Shown piece after piece: positions 16,989 to 26,732 of a DNA stretch of 64,000 nt (position 1 is its first letter; each line of letters starts with the position of its first letter). Origin of the DNA: Agrobacterium larrymoorei (GTDB taxonomy: Bacteria; Pseudomonadota; Alphaproteobacteria; Rhizobiales; Rhizobiaceae); contig NZ_CP039693.1 of assembly GCF_005145045.1 (NCBI RefSeq), positions 62,001 through 126,000 on the forward strand, in the 5' to 3' direction. The notes under the pieces were generated by a model. That model saw only the letters and a list, made by a program, of their open reading frames with translations. It was not told where the DNA came from and ran no database searches. Position numbers and translations under genes: made by a program.

Positions 16989-19900
16989 ATGGCACACCGT
17001 CTCACCCGCAATGTTTCGCTCACTTCCGAACTGGAAGGTTATATCAACGAACAACTGGCAAGTGGCGAATATGCCAATGCGAGCGAAGTCGTCCGCGCGG
17101 GTCTACGTGCTCTGCGCGGGGTCGCTCCAGCAGCGCTTGCTACCGCTTGGCCTATTGGCGGGGGAGAATGTGGTGCCTACATCAGGGACAAGGATTGGTC
17201 TCAAACGCCGTTGGGCGCCGTTGAACGCTGGAGCATCGAGCTTCGCACGACCGTTGCGAATATCGTCAATTCGCCGGTTGCGAAGGTGGTGATGTGGGGT
17301 CCCTCGCGCATCATGCTCTACAACGACGCCTACAGTAAGATTGCAGGTCCCAAGCATCCTCAGGCGCTTGGAAGCGATGTCGCCGACGTATGGCCGGAAA
17401 TATGGGACTGGAACAGGGAGATGATACAGGCGGGGATGCGCGGCGAGCTGCGATCCTACCAGGACCAACCCCTGACGCTTGTACGTGATGGTCGCGAGCA
17501 TCACTTCATCTTCGATCTTTTCTACACGCCGGTCTACGACGCAAGTGGATCAGTGGGCGGCGTGATGTGCACGGTCGTCGACAACACCGATCGCATCGAC
17601 ATGGAGAAGAGGCTCGCTGACAGCGAAGCAGAGCTGCGCGGCGTCACCGACGCTGTCCCAATGCTCATATCCTGCGTTGATCATGACCACGTCTACACCT
17701 TCGCCAATGGCACCTACAAGGAGTGGTTCGGCACTGATCCGCAAGAGATGGTCGGCCGTAAGGTCGCCGATATCATCGGCGAGAAAGCTTACCAGAACCG
17801 CCGCCCCGATATCGAGCGCGCGCTCCAAGGCGAGACTGTCGTCGCTGAAGCGGACATCGCCCATGCCGGCGGATCGCCGCGACGCATCGAGATCCGCTAT
17901 GTACCAAGGTATGAGCGCAACGGCAGCATTTCCGGCGTCTTCATACTTGGGATAGATATCGAGGAGCGGGCGGTTCGCGAAGCGGAAGTTGCAATCAGCA
18001 ACAATCGTTTCCGGACAGCCATGGATGCGGTTCACGGAGTGCTTTGGACCAATACTGCGGACGGCCAGATGATGGGCGAGCAGCCGGGCTGGTCGAATTT
18101 AACCGGACAGTCTTTTGACGAGTACCAGGGCTTCGGTTGGGCAAGTGCTGTTCATCCTGAAGACCAGGAGGCTAGCGTAGCCGCATGGAGCGAGGCCGTC
18201 GCCACCAAATCCATGTTCATTCACGAGCACCGCGTGCGACGCCACGATGGAGCGTGGCGTCAATTTGCGATCAGGGCGCTCCCAATCATCGGATCGAAAG
18301 GCGACATCGTCGAGTGGGTCGGCGTTCATACCGACATCTCACACCAGCGGGCGGCAGAAGCTTCCTTACGAGAGCAAGCGGAGATGCTGTCGCGTCAGGT
18401 TCGTCACCGTGAACGGGCGGAGGAACAGCTCAGACAACTAAACGAGAACCTCGAGGCTCGCGTTATTTCCGAAATCGCCGAAAGGCGGCAGACCGAGGTC
18501 AAGCTTGCCCAAGCCCAGAAGATGGAGACGGTGGGCAAGCTGACGGGCGGCGTTGCGCACGACTTCAACAACCTGCTTCAGGTCGTTTCTGGAAACCTCC
18601 AACTCCTTGGCAAGGATGTTGCTGGTAACGAGCGTGCGGAAAAGAAGATCGCAAACGCGATGGCGGGCGTGGCACGCGGTTCGAAATTGGCAAGCCAGCT
18701 CCTCGCGTTCGGCCGCAGGCAGGCACTGGAACCCAAGACGGTCAACGTAAGTCGTTTCGTCCAAGGCATGGACGACATGATCCGTCGTGCCATCGGAGAA
18801 GCCATCGAAGTCGAGACCGTAGTGGGTGGAGGACTGTGGAACACCTTCATCGATCCAACGCAGATCGAAAACGCTTTGCTCAACCTTGCCATCAATGCGC
18901 GCGACGCCATGGACGGTCGGGGCAAGCTGACGATCGAACTGTCCAACGCCCATCTGGATGACGATTACGCACGAACGCATGAAGAGGTTGTGCCTGGTCA
19001 ATACGTGATGATGGCTGTGTCCGATACCGGCTCCGGCATGTCGGCCGAGATCATCGAAAAGGTTTTCGAGCCGTTCTTCTCGACCAAGGCTGAAGGGAAA
19101 GGGTCCGGACTGGGCCTTTCCATGGTCTACGGTTTCGTGAAGCAGTCCGGCGGCCACATCAAGATTTACTCCGAGGTAGGGCATGGTACGACGATCAAGC
19201 TCTATCTGCCTCGCGCACTCGACGCTGAAGACATTGAAGTCCTTGTCGACAACGGACCAATCGTGGGCGGTACGGAAACGGTTCTCGTCGTGGAGGATGA
19301 CGCCGAGGTTCGCGAGACCGTAGTCGCCATGCTGACAGATCTCGGCTACCGCACGCTCAAGGCCGTGGATCCGGATTCGGCCCTTACCGTCATCGATAGC
19401 GGCATTCCAATCGACATCCTCTTCACCGACGTCGTCATGCCCGGAACAATGAAAAGCCCAGAGCTGGCTCGCAAGGCGAAGGAAAGGCTACCCCACATCG
19501 CGGTCCTGTTCACTTCCGGATATACGGAGAACTCAATCGTTCACGGGGGTCGACTTGATGCGGGCGTCGAACTTCTCTCGAAGCCCTATACGCGTGAGGC
19601 GTTGGCACGCAAGTTTCGGCATGTCCTCGCCAACCAAGCGCAGCGAAAAGCTCTGCCGAAAAAGTCCGAAAGAGGCACTCAGTCGATTAATCTTGGCATG
19701 CATCCTTCGGAAGGGGAGAAAGTTGGTCGCAAGACCGTCCTGCTTGTCGAAGACGATGGCTTGATCCGGATGAATACGGCAGAGATGCTGGAGGATGCAG
19801 GTCTTATCGTGGTCGAGGCGGAAAGTGCCGAAGAAGCCAGAGCTGCTCTTCAGACGATGGCAATCGATGTCCTTGTGACAGACGTCAACTTGCCGGGCGC

Positions 19901-20126
19901 GTCAGGAGTTCAGCTTGCGGAAGAAGCGAAAAACCGACATCCCTCTACCTTGATCGTGTTCGCGACGGGCGATCCCGCGTCGGTGAGAGATCAGAAGCAT
20001 GCTGTGGTCATCGCCAAGCCATATGATGCGCGTAGCCTTGCGTCTACGATAACCGGGGGGAACGACCGTTTGGTGACTGCGAAGGACGAGTCTAGGTCGG
20101 TTGTAGACGCCATGGACAAGGAATAG
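16989..20126 (+). CDS. Hybrid sensor histidine kinase with an N-terminal ParD-like RHH domain (PAS repeats-HisKA-HATPase-REC-REC)
   Basis: Residues 1-42 of this 1,045-residue protein are a ParD-type antitoxin ribbon-helix-helix: VSLTSELEGYINEQLASGEY and ASEVVRAGLRAL. The frame then runs without a stop into WPIGGGECGAYIRDKDWSQT, the usual start of a family of PAS kinases. At least three PAS domains follow, then HisKA (LTGGVAHDFNNLLQVVSGNL), HATPase (NLAINARDAMDG, GSGLGLSMVYGF) and two receivers (LFTDVVMPG with SKPY; LVTDVNLPG with AKPY). I chose ATG 16989; an in-frame GTG at 16944 adds 15 residues. No ParE toxin gene follows. A DNA-binding domain on a kinase of this sort is unusual; it could tether the kinase to DNA or reflect a recent gene fusion. 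Confidence 0.9.
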   Translation: MAHRLTRNVSLTSELEGYINEQLASGEYANASEVVRAGLRALRGVAPAALATAWPIGGGECGAYIRDKDWSQTPLGAVERWSIELRTTVANIVNSPVAKVVMWGPSRIMLYNDAYSKIAGPKHPQALGSDVADVWPEIWDWNREMIQAGMRGELRSYQDQPLTLVRDGREHHFIFDLFYTPVYDASGSVGGVMCTVVDNTDRIDMEKRLADSEAELRGVTDAVPMLISCVDHDHVYTFANGTYKEWFGTDPQEMVGRKVADIIGEKAYQNRRPDIERALQGETVVAEADIAHAGGSPRRIEIRYVPRYERNGSISGVFILGIDIEERAVREAEVAISNNRFRTAMDAVHGVLWTNTADGQMMGEQPGWSNLTGQSFDEYQGFGWASAVHPEDQEASVAAWSEAVATKSMFIHEHRVRRHDGAWRQFAIRALPIIGSKGDIVEWVGVHTDISHQRAAEASLREQAEMLSRQVRHRERAEEQLRQLNENLEARVISEIAERRQTEVKLAQAQKMETVGKLTGGVAHDFNNLLQVVSGNLQLLGKDVAGNERAEKKIANAMAGVARGSKLASQLLAFGRRQALEPKTVNVSRFVQGMDDMIRRAIGEAIEVETVVGGGLWNTFIDPTQIENALLNLAINARDAMDGRGKLTIELSNAHLDDDYARTHEEVVPGQYVMMAVSDTGSGMSAEIIEKVFEPFFSTKAEGKGSGLGLSMVYGFVKQSGGHIKIYSEVGHGTTIKLYLPRALDAEDIEVLVDNGPIVGGTETVLVVEDDAEVRETVVAMLTDLGYRTLKAVDPDSALTVIDSGIPIDILFTDVVMPGTMKSPELARKAKERLPHIAVLFTSGYTENSIVHGGRLDAGVELLSKPYTREALARKFRHVLANQAQRKALPKKSERGTQSINLGMHPSEGEKVGRKTVLLVEDDGLIRMNTAEMLEDAGLIVVEAESAEEARAALQTMAIDVLVTDVNLPGASGVQLAEEAKNRHPSTLIVFATGDPASVRDQKHAVVIAKPYDARSLASTITGGNDRLVTAKDESRSVVDAMDKE

Positions 20127-20312
20127 AACTTCAGGTTCGCGCCTGACGCGGACCTTCTCCACAAAGGCCGACGCCGTCGACTGCCGTCACCCAAAATAAT
20201 CCACTGATTCGACAGTGATTGTTATGCGTGTTAGCGTCGACTATCGTTTGCAGATTGATGAGGGCGCAGACGGCTGAGAGCCTATTCGCTCTGGCCCCAA
20301 GGGGAGAGAGCT

Positions 20313-21079
20313 ATGACCAGCACTCCTTACTCCCATTCGCAGAACCAGCTACTCACGATGTTGCCCGCTCCATCACGGCGACGGCTTTTTTCGAAGCTAG
20401 AACTCGTGCCGCTGGTGCAAGGCTACCGCATCGCGTCCAAAGGCGAGATTATCAAATTCGTCTACTTCATGAATTCCGGGGTCGGATCGGTCATCGTCTC
20501 GTCAAGCAAAGGTCGCATGTCGGAAACCGGCATCATTGGCAATGACGGTTTTGCTCCCTTGGCGTTGAGCTTTGGAATTGATCGGAGCCCATTCGACATT
20601 ATCGTCCAATGCGAAGGAGATGGGTTCCGGATGGGGCAGATGCGTTTCAAGAAATCATGTTATGCGATCCAATCGTCGCGCAAATGGCTCGTTGGTACGC
20701 TCATATTTTCTTGATCCAGGCAGCTTGTACGGCCCATTCCAACGCTCTTGACAAGGTCGAGGTCCGTTTGGCTCGTTGGTTATTGATGTGCCATGATCGG
20801 ATTTGGGGGAACAAGATCGCACTTACCCATGAGTATCTTGCACTTATGCTCGCCGTTCGCCGTCCAAGCGTTACGACAGCGTTGCACGTGTTGGAGGGAG
20901 ACGGCTACATTCGTTCAACGCGAGGCGAGATATTTATCCGGGATAGGAAAGCTTTAGAGCAGTTTGTTGGCAGCTCATACGGCCATCCCGAACAGGAATA
21001 TGCCGATTTTGTTCATTGGATGGAAAGCGAGCGCCACACTTGGAACGTCGATTGTCACTCCAGATTTGCGCCGCAATAG
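20313..21079 (+). pseudogene. Crp/Fnr-family regulator gene with a frameshift
   Basis: The gene starts at ATG 20313 behind a GGAGAG site. The first part encodes the cyclic-nucleotide-binding-like domain (LLTMLPAPSRRRLFSKLELV, then FVYFMNSGVGSVIVSS). The reading frame fails at the GGGG run 20633-20636. The other frame then continues as ADAFQEIMLCDPIVAQMARW and ends in a Crp-type winged helix, LTHEYLALMLAVRRPSVTTA with EGDGYIRSTRGEIFI. One extra G would restore a protein of about 255 residues, so this is either a true -1 mutation or a sequencing error in the homopolymer. The family resembles rhizobial regulators found beside sensor kinases. Confidence 0.78.
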
Positions 21080-21251
21080 CTCCCTCAAACAACGAGCGTC
21101 TATCAAACCACCATCCCATCTTCGGTCGCGTAGAAAATTCAGCGAAACTGGAAAATTCTAGACGTTCCGGAAATGCGGACCCAGACGTTTTGTTTTGTCG
21201 CTAGCTCCGCTTCCTTTCAACGACCTCCTACTTTAATGCATAAAAGAGCGG

Positions 21252-23654
21252 TTGTGTAATAACACCATCCTCCTTGGAGAAGTGGTAGCGAGATTGAAAC
21301 AAGCACACATTGGTGAGAGTAAACGAGGCTGTTGTGGCGCGGTAGAATTGCTCAGTCAGGTCGATTGGGGTTCATCACCGCTAGGCGCGCGCAACAAATG
21401 GCCGCAAAGTCTTGTTACTGCAGTGGACATAATGATGGGTTCCGGACACGCCATGTGCATTGCATGGGGGCCTGAACGCACGTTTCTCTATAATGAAGCC
21501 TACGTACCCATGCTCGGTGCTCGCCATCCAAAGGCAATGGGCATGCCCATGCGCGAAGTATGGTCCGATGTTTGGCCAGACATTGAAGCACTTGTGGACG
21601 CAACCTTCGAAGGGGAAACGTCCAGCTTTACCGACATGCCGTTGACGATGACGCGCCATGGCTATCCCGAGGAGACCTGCTGGACGTTTTCCTATTCTCC
21701 GATCCGCGACGAACAAGGAGATGTGGCCGGCCTTCTCAACGTTACGCTTGAAACGACCGCGCGTGTCCTAGCGGAACAGCAGCGCGACAAGGCACTTGCA
21801 GACCTTGGGGCTAACGAAGCCAAGTGGCGTCAAGTCTTCGAGACGTTGGAAGAGGGCTTCATCCTTGGCGAAGTGGTGCGAAACTCCGAAGGTCAAATCG
21901 TTGACTGGCGATATGACGAGGTAAACGACGCTTGGTATGATCTCGTGGGGATAGAGCCTGGGCGTGCCTTGGGCCGGACGATTCGCGAGATATTTCCAGG
22001 CATTGAAGACGAGTGGGTACTGGAGTTCGCAAGGGTCGTCGAGACAGGGGAGCCAATTCGCTTCACCCGTCAGGTTGGCAGGCTCGAACGATGGTATGAC
22101 GGCGTCTGTCAACCAGCGGGCGACGATCGGTTCACTGTGATCTTTCTTGAAGTTACCGACCGTATTCGCGCCGAGCAGAGACGCGAAGCACTTGTCGAAC
22201 TCGCAAGAATATTATCCGCATCGACCAATCTCGATGAAATGACGAATGCCGCGACTGCCCTCATCGGCAAGTCCCTCAACGTCGGGCGAGTTGGTTATGG
22301 AACAGTCGGTACCGACGGAGAAACGTTTATCGTTCCCACCGACTGGACGGCGGAAGGCTATCCAAGTCTGGCCGGTACCTACAGAATGGACGATTATGGC
22401 GGTTATGCCGTCGACCTGAGACACGGGCGTACCGTCGTCATTTCCGATATTCGTCTCGATCCTCGCACATCGGCGGACACGGCTCCTTTGGAAAGCGTTT
22501 CCGTTCGAAGCCTGATCAATCTGCCCGTTGTTGAAAATGGTCGCACTGTTGCGGTTCTCTATGTGAATGACGACAAGCCACGCAACTGGACCCTTGACGA
22601 GATCGCCTTCATCGCTGACGCTGCCAACCGAACCAGAACAGCGTTAGAACGGCGTCGCGCCGAGCAGGAGGCTCATAGCAATGCAAGCTTTCTAAGAAGC
22701 GTTCTCGCGGCTTCGACCGATTGTATCAAGGTCCTCAATCTTGAAGGAGAGCTTACCTTCATGAGCGAGGGCGGCATGAAGGTCATGGAGATCAGCGACT
22801 TCAATTCCGTCAAAGGTTGCCCATGGCCGGATTTTCTTAAAGGTTCTGGTGGGGAGTTGGCGAAGAACGCGATTGCCGCGGCGAAGCAGGGAAAATCGAC
22901 ACACTTCGAAGCATTTGCAGATACCTATCTCGGTACGCCGAAATTCTGGTCGGTTTCGGTATCCCCAATCACGGACCCGGACGGAACCGTATCGAGCATC
23001 CTTTCCGTCTCTCGCGATCATAGCGCCTTGGAAGAAGCGCGCCAGCAACAGCGCCTTCTCAACGGCGAGCTCGATCACCGTTTGAAGAACGTTCTGACGA
23101 TCGTTCAGTCGATTGCCAATCAGACGCTGCGGGACGCGACGACGTTGGAGGATGCATCCGCCGCCTTCTCGTCACGCCTGGCATCACTGGGGCGCGCCAC
23201 CGACGTACTGACCGCTACCTCATGGGAGGTCGCTGATCTTAAAGCTGTTGTTGAGGCAGGACTGACCGCTGTCGATGGGAAGCGAGACCGGATCGATGTC
23301 GAAGGTCCACGTATCCGTCTGACACCTCAGGCAGCCCTTGCCCTGACTCTGGCTATCCATGAGCTGAGCACAAATGCTCTGAAATATGGAGCACTGAGCA
23401 ACGATAGTGGTTCCGTGACGTTAGGATGGTCAGTAACGCCCGTCGAGGGCGATCAGCAATTATCCCTGCTGTGGCAAGAACGGGGAGGACCAGCGGTTTC
23501 TCCTCCGACTCGAAAAGGCTTCGGGTCTCGAATGATCGAGCGTTCCTTACGCTCTTACTTCAAAGGAATGACGTCGCTTAGCTACCCGGTCGAAGGCGTC
23601 GAGTTTAGAATAGATGCGCCTCTTTCAGGGGCGGGCGAATTGGAGACTGCATAA
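21252..23654 (+). CDS. HWE-type sensor histidine kinase (PAS-PAS-GAF-PAS)
   Basis: This kinase of about 800 residues has an N-terminal PAS of the WGPERTFLYNEAYVPMLGAR type, a second PAS, a GAF domain (about 310-480) and a further PAS before the kinase core. The core is of the HWE class: LDHRLKNVLTIVQSIANQTL (phosphoacceptor His), IHELSTNALKYGALS (N box with the class His) and LLWQERGGP (WxE). It shows no membrane segments. The start is uncertain: TTG 21252 opens the frame and GTG 21282 is another option. The stop overlaps the start of the receiver gene by one base, which marks that protein as its likely partner. Confidence 0.9.
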   Translation: MCNNTILLGEVVARLKQAHIGESKRGCCGAVELLSQVDWGSSPLGARNKWPQSLVTAVDIMMGSGHAMCIAWGPERTFLYNEAYVPMLGARHPKAMGMPMREVWSDVWPDIEALVDATFEGETSSFTDMPLTMTRHGYPEETCWTFSYSPIRDEQGDVAGLLNVTLETTARVLAEQQRDKALADLGANEAKWRQVFETLEEGFILGEVVRNSEGQIVDWRYDEVNDAWYDLVGIEPGRALGRTIREIFPGIEDEWVLEFARVVETGEPIRFTRQVGRLERWYDGVCQPAGDDRFTVIFLEVTDRIRAEQRREALVELARILSASTNLDEMTNAATALIGKSLNVGRVGYGTVGTDGETFIVPTDWTAEGYPSLAGTYRMDDYGGYAVDLRHGRTVVISDIRLDPRTSADTAPLESVSVRSLINLPVVENGRTVAVLYVNDDKPRNWTLDEIAFIADAANRTRTALERRRAEQEAHSNASFLRSVLAASTDCIKVLNLEGELTFMSEGGMKVMEISDFNSVKGCPWPDFLKGSGGELAKNAIAAAKQGKSTHFEAFADTYLGTPKFWSVSVSPITDPDGTVSSILSVSRDHSALEEARQQQRLLNGELDHRLKNVLTIVQSIANQTLRDATTLEDASAAFSSRLASLGRATDVLTATSWEVADLKAVVEAGLTAVDGKRDRIDVEGPRIRLTPQAALALTLAIHELSTNALKYGALSNDSGSVTLGWSVTPVEGDQQLSLLWQERGGPAVSPPTRKGFGSRMIERSLRSYFKGMTSLSYPVEGVEFRIDAPLSGAGELETA

Positions 23655-24028
23655 TGGGCCAGGCAGACACGGCACGCACCATTCTCATCGTTGAGGACGA
23701 GGTGTTCATCCGTCACGACCTGATGGACTTCTTCGAAGATCGTGGCTTCGTGGTCTTTGAGGCAGAAGACGCCGACCACGCCATTGCGGTGCTGGAAGCA
23801 AATCCGATCATCCAGATCGTTTTGACCGACATCCAGATGCCCGGTTCTATGGATGGATTGCGGCTTGCTCATTATGTCCGTGATCGCTACCCACCAACCG
23901 TTCTGGTGATCGCATCGGGAGCCGTGAAAGTGACGGACAGCGATCTTCCGGATCGCGCGATGTTCGTCGCCAAGCCTTTCGATCCGAGATTCATTCTCCG
24001 TCAGATCGAGCGGTTGTCATCCTCTTAG
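23654..24028 (+). CDS. Single-domain response regulator
   Basis: The 124-residue lone receiver has acidic residues in LIVEDE, the phosphoacceptor Asp in LTDIQMPGSMDG, Ser in VIASG and the Lys in VAKPFD. It is coupled to the preceding HWE kinase (TAATG). It is a close paralogue of the receiver at 33091-33468: both share a MDGL(R/K)LAHYVR(D/E)RYPPT stretch. With no output domain it probably works by protein-protein interaction or as an intermediate in a relay. Confidence 0.92.
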   Translation: MGQADTARTILIVEDEVFIRHDLMDFFEDRGFVVFEAEDADHAIAVLEANPIIQIVLTDIQMPGSMDGLRLAHYVRDRYPPTVLVIASGAVKVTDSDLPDRAMFVAKPFDPRFILRQIERLSSS

Positions 24029-24330
24029 CCGCCGCTTCCGAAGTTGATGCGGCACGAAAAGGGCGGAAATTTTGCCGGTTGCATCACATGTTATGTGGAA
24101 CATTAAGGCTCTGGACATCGGTTGTGACTTAATCAAGTTCATCGCTTAGCGGTTGATACCGAAGACGTCAACTTACCCAAAGGTTTAGCTAAGCAAAATT
24201 ATGTTGTCGGGGGTTCTGATCCTATCAAGGCGGTGGTTAAGGCGGCTTTGCGCCAATAGCAGTCGTCGCCTCCATTTCAAACATTGCGTTTGGCACGGTG
24301 GCGACGCAGGGTGGTTACGCCGTAACTTGA
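24029..24330. other. Intergenic region between convergent receiver and nhaA genes
   Basis: No gene is supported here. Bases 24211-24262 resemble 34831-34882 over about 50 bases (shared blocks such as CAA-x-GCGGTGG and GGC-x-GCTTTGCGCCA). On the minus strand both could encode a WRKAA-containing fragment, so they may be remnants of the same lost gene or repeat. I saw no clear terminator for either neighbour. Confidence 0.4.
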
Positions 24331-25530
24331 TCATTCCGGGTTTTGTCTCTTTTTACGCCTGCTCGATACGGTCAGGATGATGGACCCAACGACACCTGAT
24401 ACCAGCGACCCCATGAGTATCCCGATCTTGACGTGATCCTGCACAGCCGGGTCGTTGAAGGCGAGCAGGCCGATGAACAGCGACATCGTGAAGCCAATAC
24501 CGCACAGAAGCGCTGTACCGGTCACTTGGCCCCAGCTTGCCTGCGCTGGAAGTTGAGCCCATTTTAGCTTGACCAGCAATGTGACGACGCCAAGTACGCC
24601 GACCAGCTTGCCGATGACGAGGCCGCCTGCAACGCCCATTGTCAACGGCTCGCTGAAGACCGAAAGGCTTAGGCCAGAAAGCGAAACGCCTGCATTGGCG
24701 AAGCCGAAGATCGGCACAATGATGAATGCAACAGGCTTGTGCAGCGCATGCTCTAGGTGATGCAGTGGAGACTTGTCCGTCGTTGCTTCCGGGGTGCCAG
24801 GGGTGAGCTTCAATGGAATGGTCAATGCCAGCATCACGCCAGCAAGTGTGGCATGAACGCCAGAGGCAAAGACGAGCACCCAGAGCACGGCGCCGAGCAC
24901 CAGATACGGCCACAGCACCTTTACATTCATCTTGTTGAAGATAAAGAGGTTACCCCAAACGAGGGCGGCGCCTATGAGAGCGATCAGATTCAGATCTGCT
25001 GTGTAGAACAGGGCGATGACGATGACAGCTCCCAGGTCATCGATGATGGCAAGCGCCGCAAGAAATATTTTCAGCGACGTCGGAACACGTGATCCGAACA
25101 GTGAGAGGACGCCGAGGGCAAAGGCGATGTCAGTCGCTGTCGGTATGGCCCATCCTTGCAAGGCGACTGGATTGTCGCGGTTCAGCAGAGCATAGAAGAG
25201 TGCGGGGAATAGCATACCGCCCGCAGCAGCCGCACCCGGCAAAACCCTGCGGCTCCAGGTGGAGAGTTGGCCATCCAGCATCTCGCGTTTGATTTCAAGA
25301 CCAACCATCAGGAAAAACACCGCCATCAAGGCATCGTTGATCCAGTGCTGAAGGCTGAGAGGTCCGATGTAGACGTGCAGGATGTGAAAGTAGTTTTCCG
25401 CCAGCGGCGAGTTCGCCGTCATGATCGCCAGAAGGGCGACCGCCATAAGGACGAGGCCGCCGGAGGACTCGCTGTCGAGAAACTTGCGAAGTGTGGAATT
25501 GATGCGACCTGGATTTGATGTCGAAGACAC
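24331..25530 (-). CDS. nhaA: Na+/H+ antiporter NhaA
   Basis: This 399-residue inner-membrane antiporter exchanges sodium (or lithium) for protons and helps pH and salt homeostasis. About eleven to twelve hydrophobic segments are visible. Signature parts are MVGLEIKREMLDGQLS, WAIPTATDIAFALGVLSLFG and AIIDDLGAVIVIALFYT, which carries the paired Asp residues of the ion site. I chose GTG 25530 (VSSTSNPGRINSTLRKFLDS), which has GGGAGG upstream; the frame is open to 25605. It runs in the same direction as the ion-channel gene 173 bases upstream but is probably transcribed separately. Confidence 0.95.
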   Translation of the reverse strand: MSSTSNPGRINSTLRKFLDSESSGGLVLMAVALLAIMTANSPLAENYFHILHVYIGPLSLQHWINDALMAVFFLMVGLEIKREMLDGQLSTWSRRVLPGAAAAGGMLFPALFYALLNRDNPVALQGWAIPTATDIAFALGVLSLFGSRVPTSLKIFLAALAIIDDLGAVIVIALFYTADLNLIALIGAALVWGNLFIFNKMNVKVLWPYLVLGAVLWVLVFASGVHATLAGVMLALTIPLKLTPGTPEATTDKSPLHHLEHALHKPVAFIIVPIFGFANAGVSLSGLSLSVFSEPLTMGVAGGLVIGKLVGVLGVVTLLVKLKWAQLPAQASWGQVTGTALLCGIGFTMSLFIGLLAFNDPAVQDHVKIGILMGSLVSGVVGSIILTVSSRRKKRQNPE

Positions 25531-25702
25531 AGGCTCACCCTCCCTAAGTTGGAAGTTGATCTTAGTCTCCGTGGATTTCGGGGGAACCCGCAGCGCACGC
25601 AGCACGCGCTGTAGGACAGCCTTATACTAAACCTCTGATTAGGTTTCCACAAAAACCGATATCGTTCTCAGATAAAAACGCATACTTCTGAGCGTTTTTG
25701 GC

Positions 25703-26506
25703 TCAATCATTATCGTTTGGAATGTTCAACAAATGCCCGCAAGCTTTGCAGTGAACGGCGTCGACCTCGTGCCTTTGCAGACCACATTTTTCGCATGCAT
25801 AGGACACCTTGTAGGGTCGCACGATCGACTGCGCCAGCCTGACGAAGAGGGAGATGCCGACAATCATAGTGACGACGGACGTGAGCTTACCAAGCGGGCC
25901 AGGCAGCGTGATGTCGCCAAATCCCGTCGTGGTCATCGTCGCAACCGTGAAGTAGAGCGCGTCAACGAAGCCGACGAGACCGCTCTGGTGATAGAAGAAC
26001 GTCGTGTAGACAAATCCTGTCACCATGAAGAGGAAGACGAGGAAGTTTAACGACGCACGGGCCACATCCTTGTAATGGTGACAACCGAGCTTGTTCAAAA
26101 TGACGGCAAAGAGCGGACTTTCACCAACAGCCCAAAGCCGCATGGCTCGTAGGAACGCGAAATTGAACAGGGCGTTCGGAAACAGCAACGTAGCGAGAAT
26201 GGCAAGATCGATCCATGTCATCGGCTTCCTTAGAAACACACCGAGTGAGCCGGTTGCAAATGCGCGCGCAAGCAACTCCGCCGTTATCCAGATCGCGATC
26301 ATGTAATCGATGATCAGGTAAGACGGCCCGGTGCGCAGAAACGGGCCGAATATAAAGAACGAAATGATGCTGACATCGATGACGGCCAAAATGGCTTGCC
26401 AACGTAGCGCCCAAGCGTCGCGCCCACGTTCGATGCGCCGCAACTTCATTTGTAAAATCTCGAGGCGGGATGGGACCGATCTCTTACTGCGTGTCGTAGA
26501 TGTCAT
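25703..26506 (-). CDS. Potassium-channel-like ion transporter with C-terminal zinc ribbon
   Basis: This 267-residue membrane protein looks like a six-helix voltage-gated-type channel subunit: several hydrophobic segments between residues 35 and 140, then a pore region with ALYFTVATMTTTGFGDITLP. The filter TTGFGD differs slightly from the canonical TVGYGD of potassium channels. After the last helix the protein ends in a small cysteine cluster, CEKCGLQRHEVDAVHCKACG, spaced as two CxxC pairs like a zinc ribbon. I read it as a potassium or mixed cation channel; selectivity is inferred only from the filter. Its position beside NhaA and a BCCT transporter suits ionic or osmotic adjustment. Confidence 0.85.
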   Translation of the reverse strand: MTSTTRSKRSVPSRLEILQMKLRRIERGRDAWALRWQAILAVIDVSIISFFIFGPFLRTGPSYLIIDYMIAIWITAELLARAFATGSLGVFLRKPMTWIDLAILATLLFPNALFNFAFLRAMRLWAVGESPLFAVILNKLGCHHYKDVARASLNFLVFLFMVTGFVYTTFFYHQSGLVGFVDALYFTVATMTTTGFGDITLPGPLGKLTSVVTMIVGISLFVRLAQSIVRPYKVSYACEKCGLQRHEVDAVHCKACGHLLNIPNDND

Positions 26507-26732
26507 TCACATTGGATACGGGCGAGCGCCAGCCTGGTCAACATGACGGCGTCAACATGCCTCCGGAACGAGCGGCCGGAAGACCGCGATGGAGCCAATT
26601 CCAAGCTAATGCATTTCCCCTACCGAAAGATGTCCAATCTGTGACGATCTTTTGTCGAAACTCTTACCTGACTCAAAGAGGATATTTGAAAATCGATTTG
26701 AGCAATATGCATGAGGGGGCACGTTCAAACGT

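Noticed and set aside
20127..20312. Searched for a ParE-like toxin gene after the ParD-kinase fusion
   Set aside because: Only short frames without RelE/ParE-type sequence are present, so no toxin is claimed.
24097..24124. Possible general-stress (EcfG-type) promoter, GGAAC followed 17 bases later by CGGTT
   Set aside because: The -10 element does not match CGTT and no gene lies downstream in that direction.
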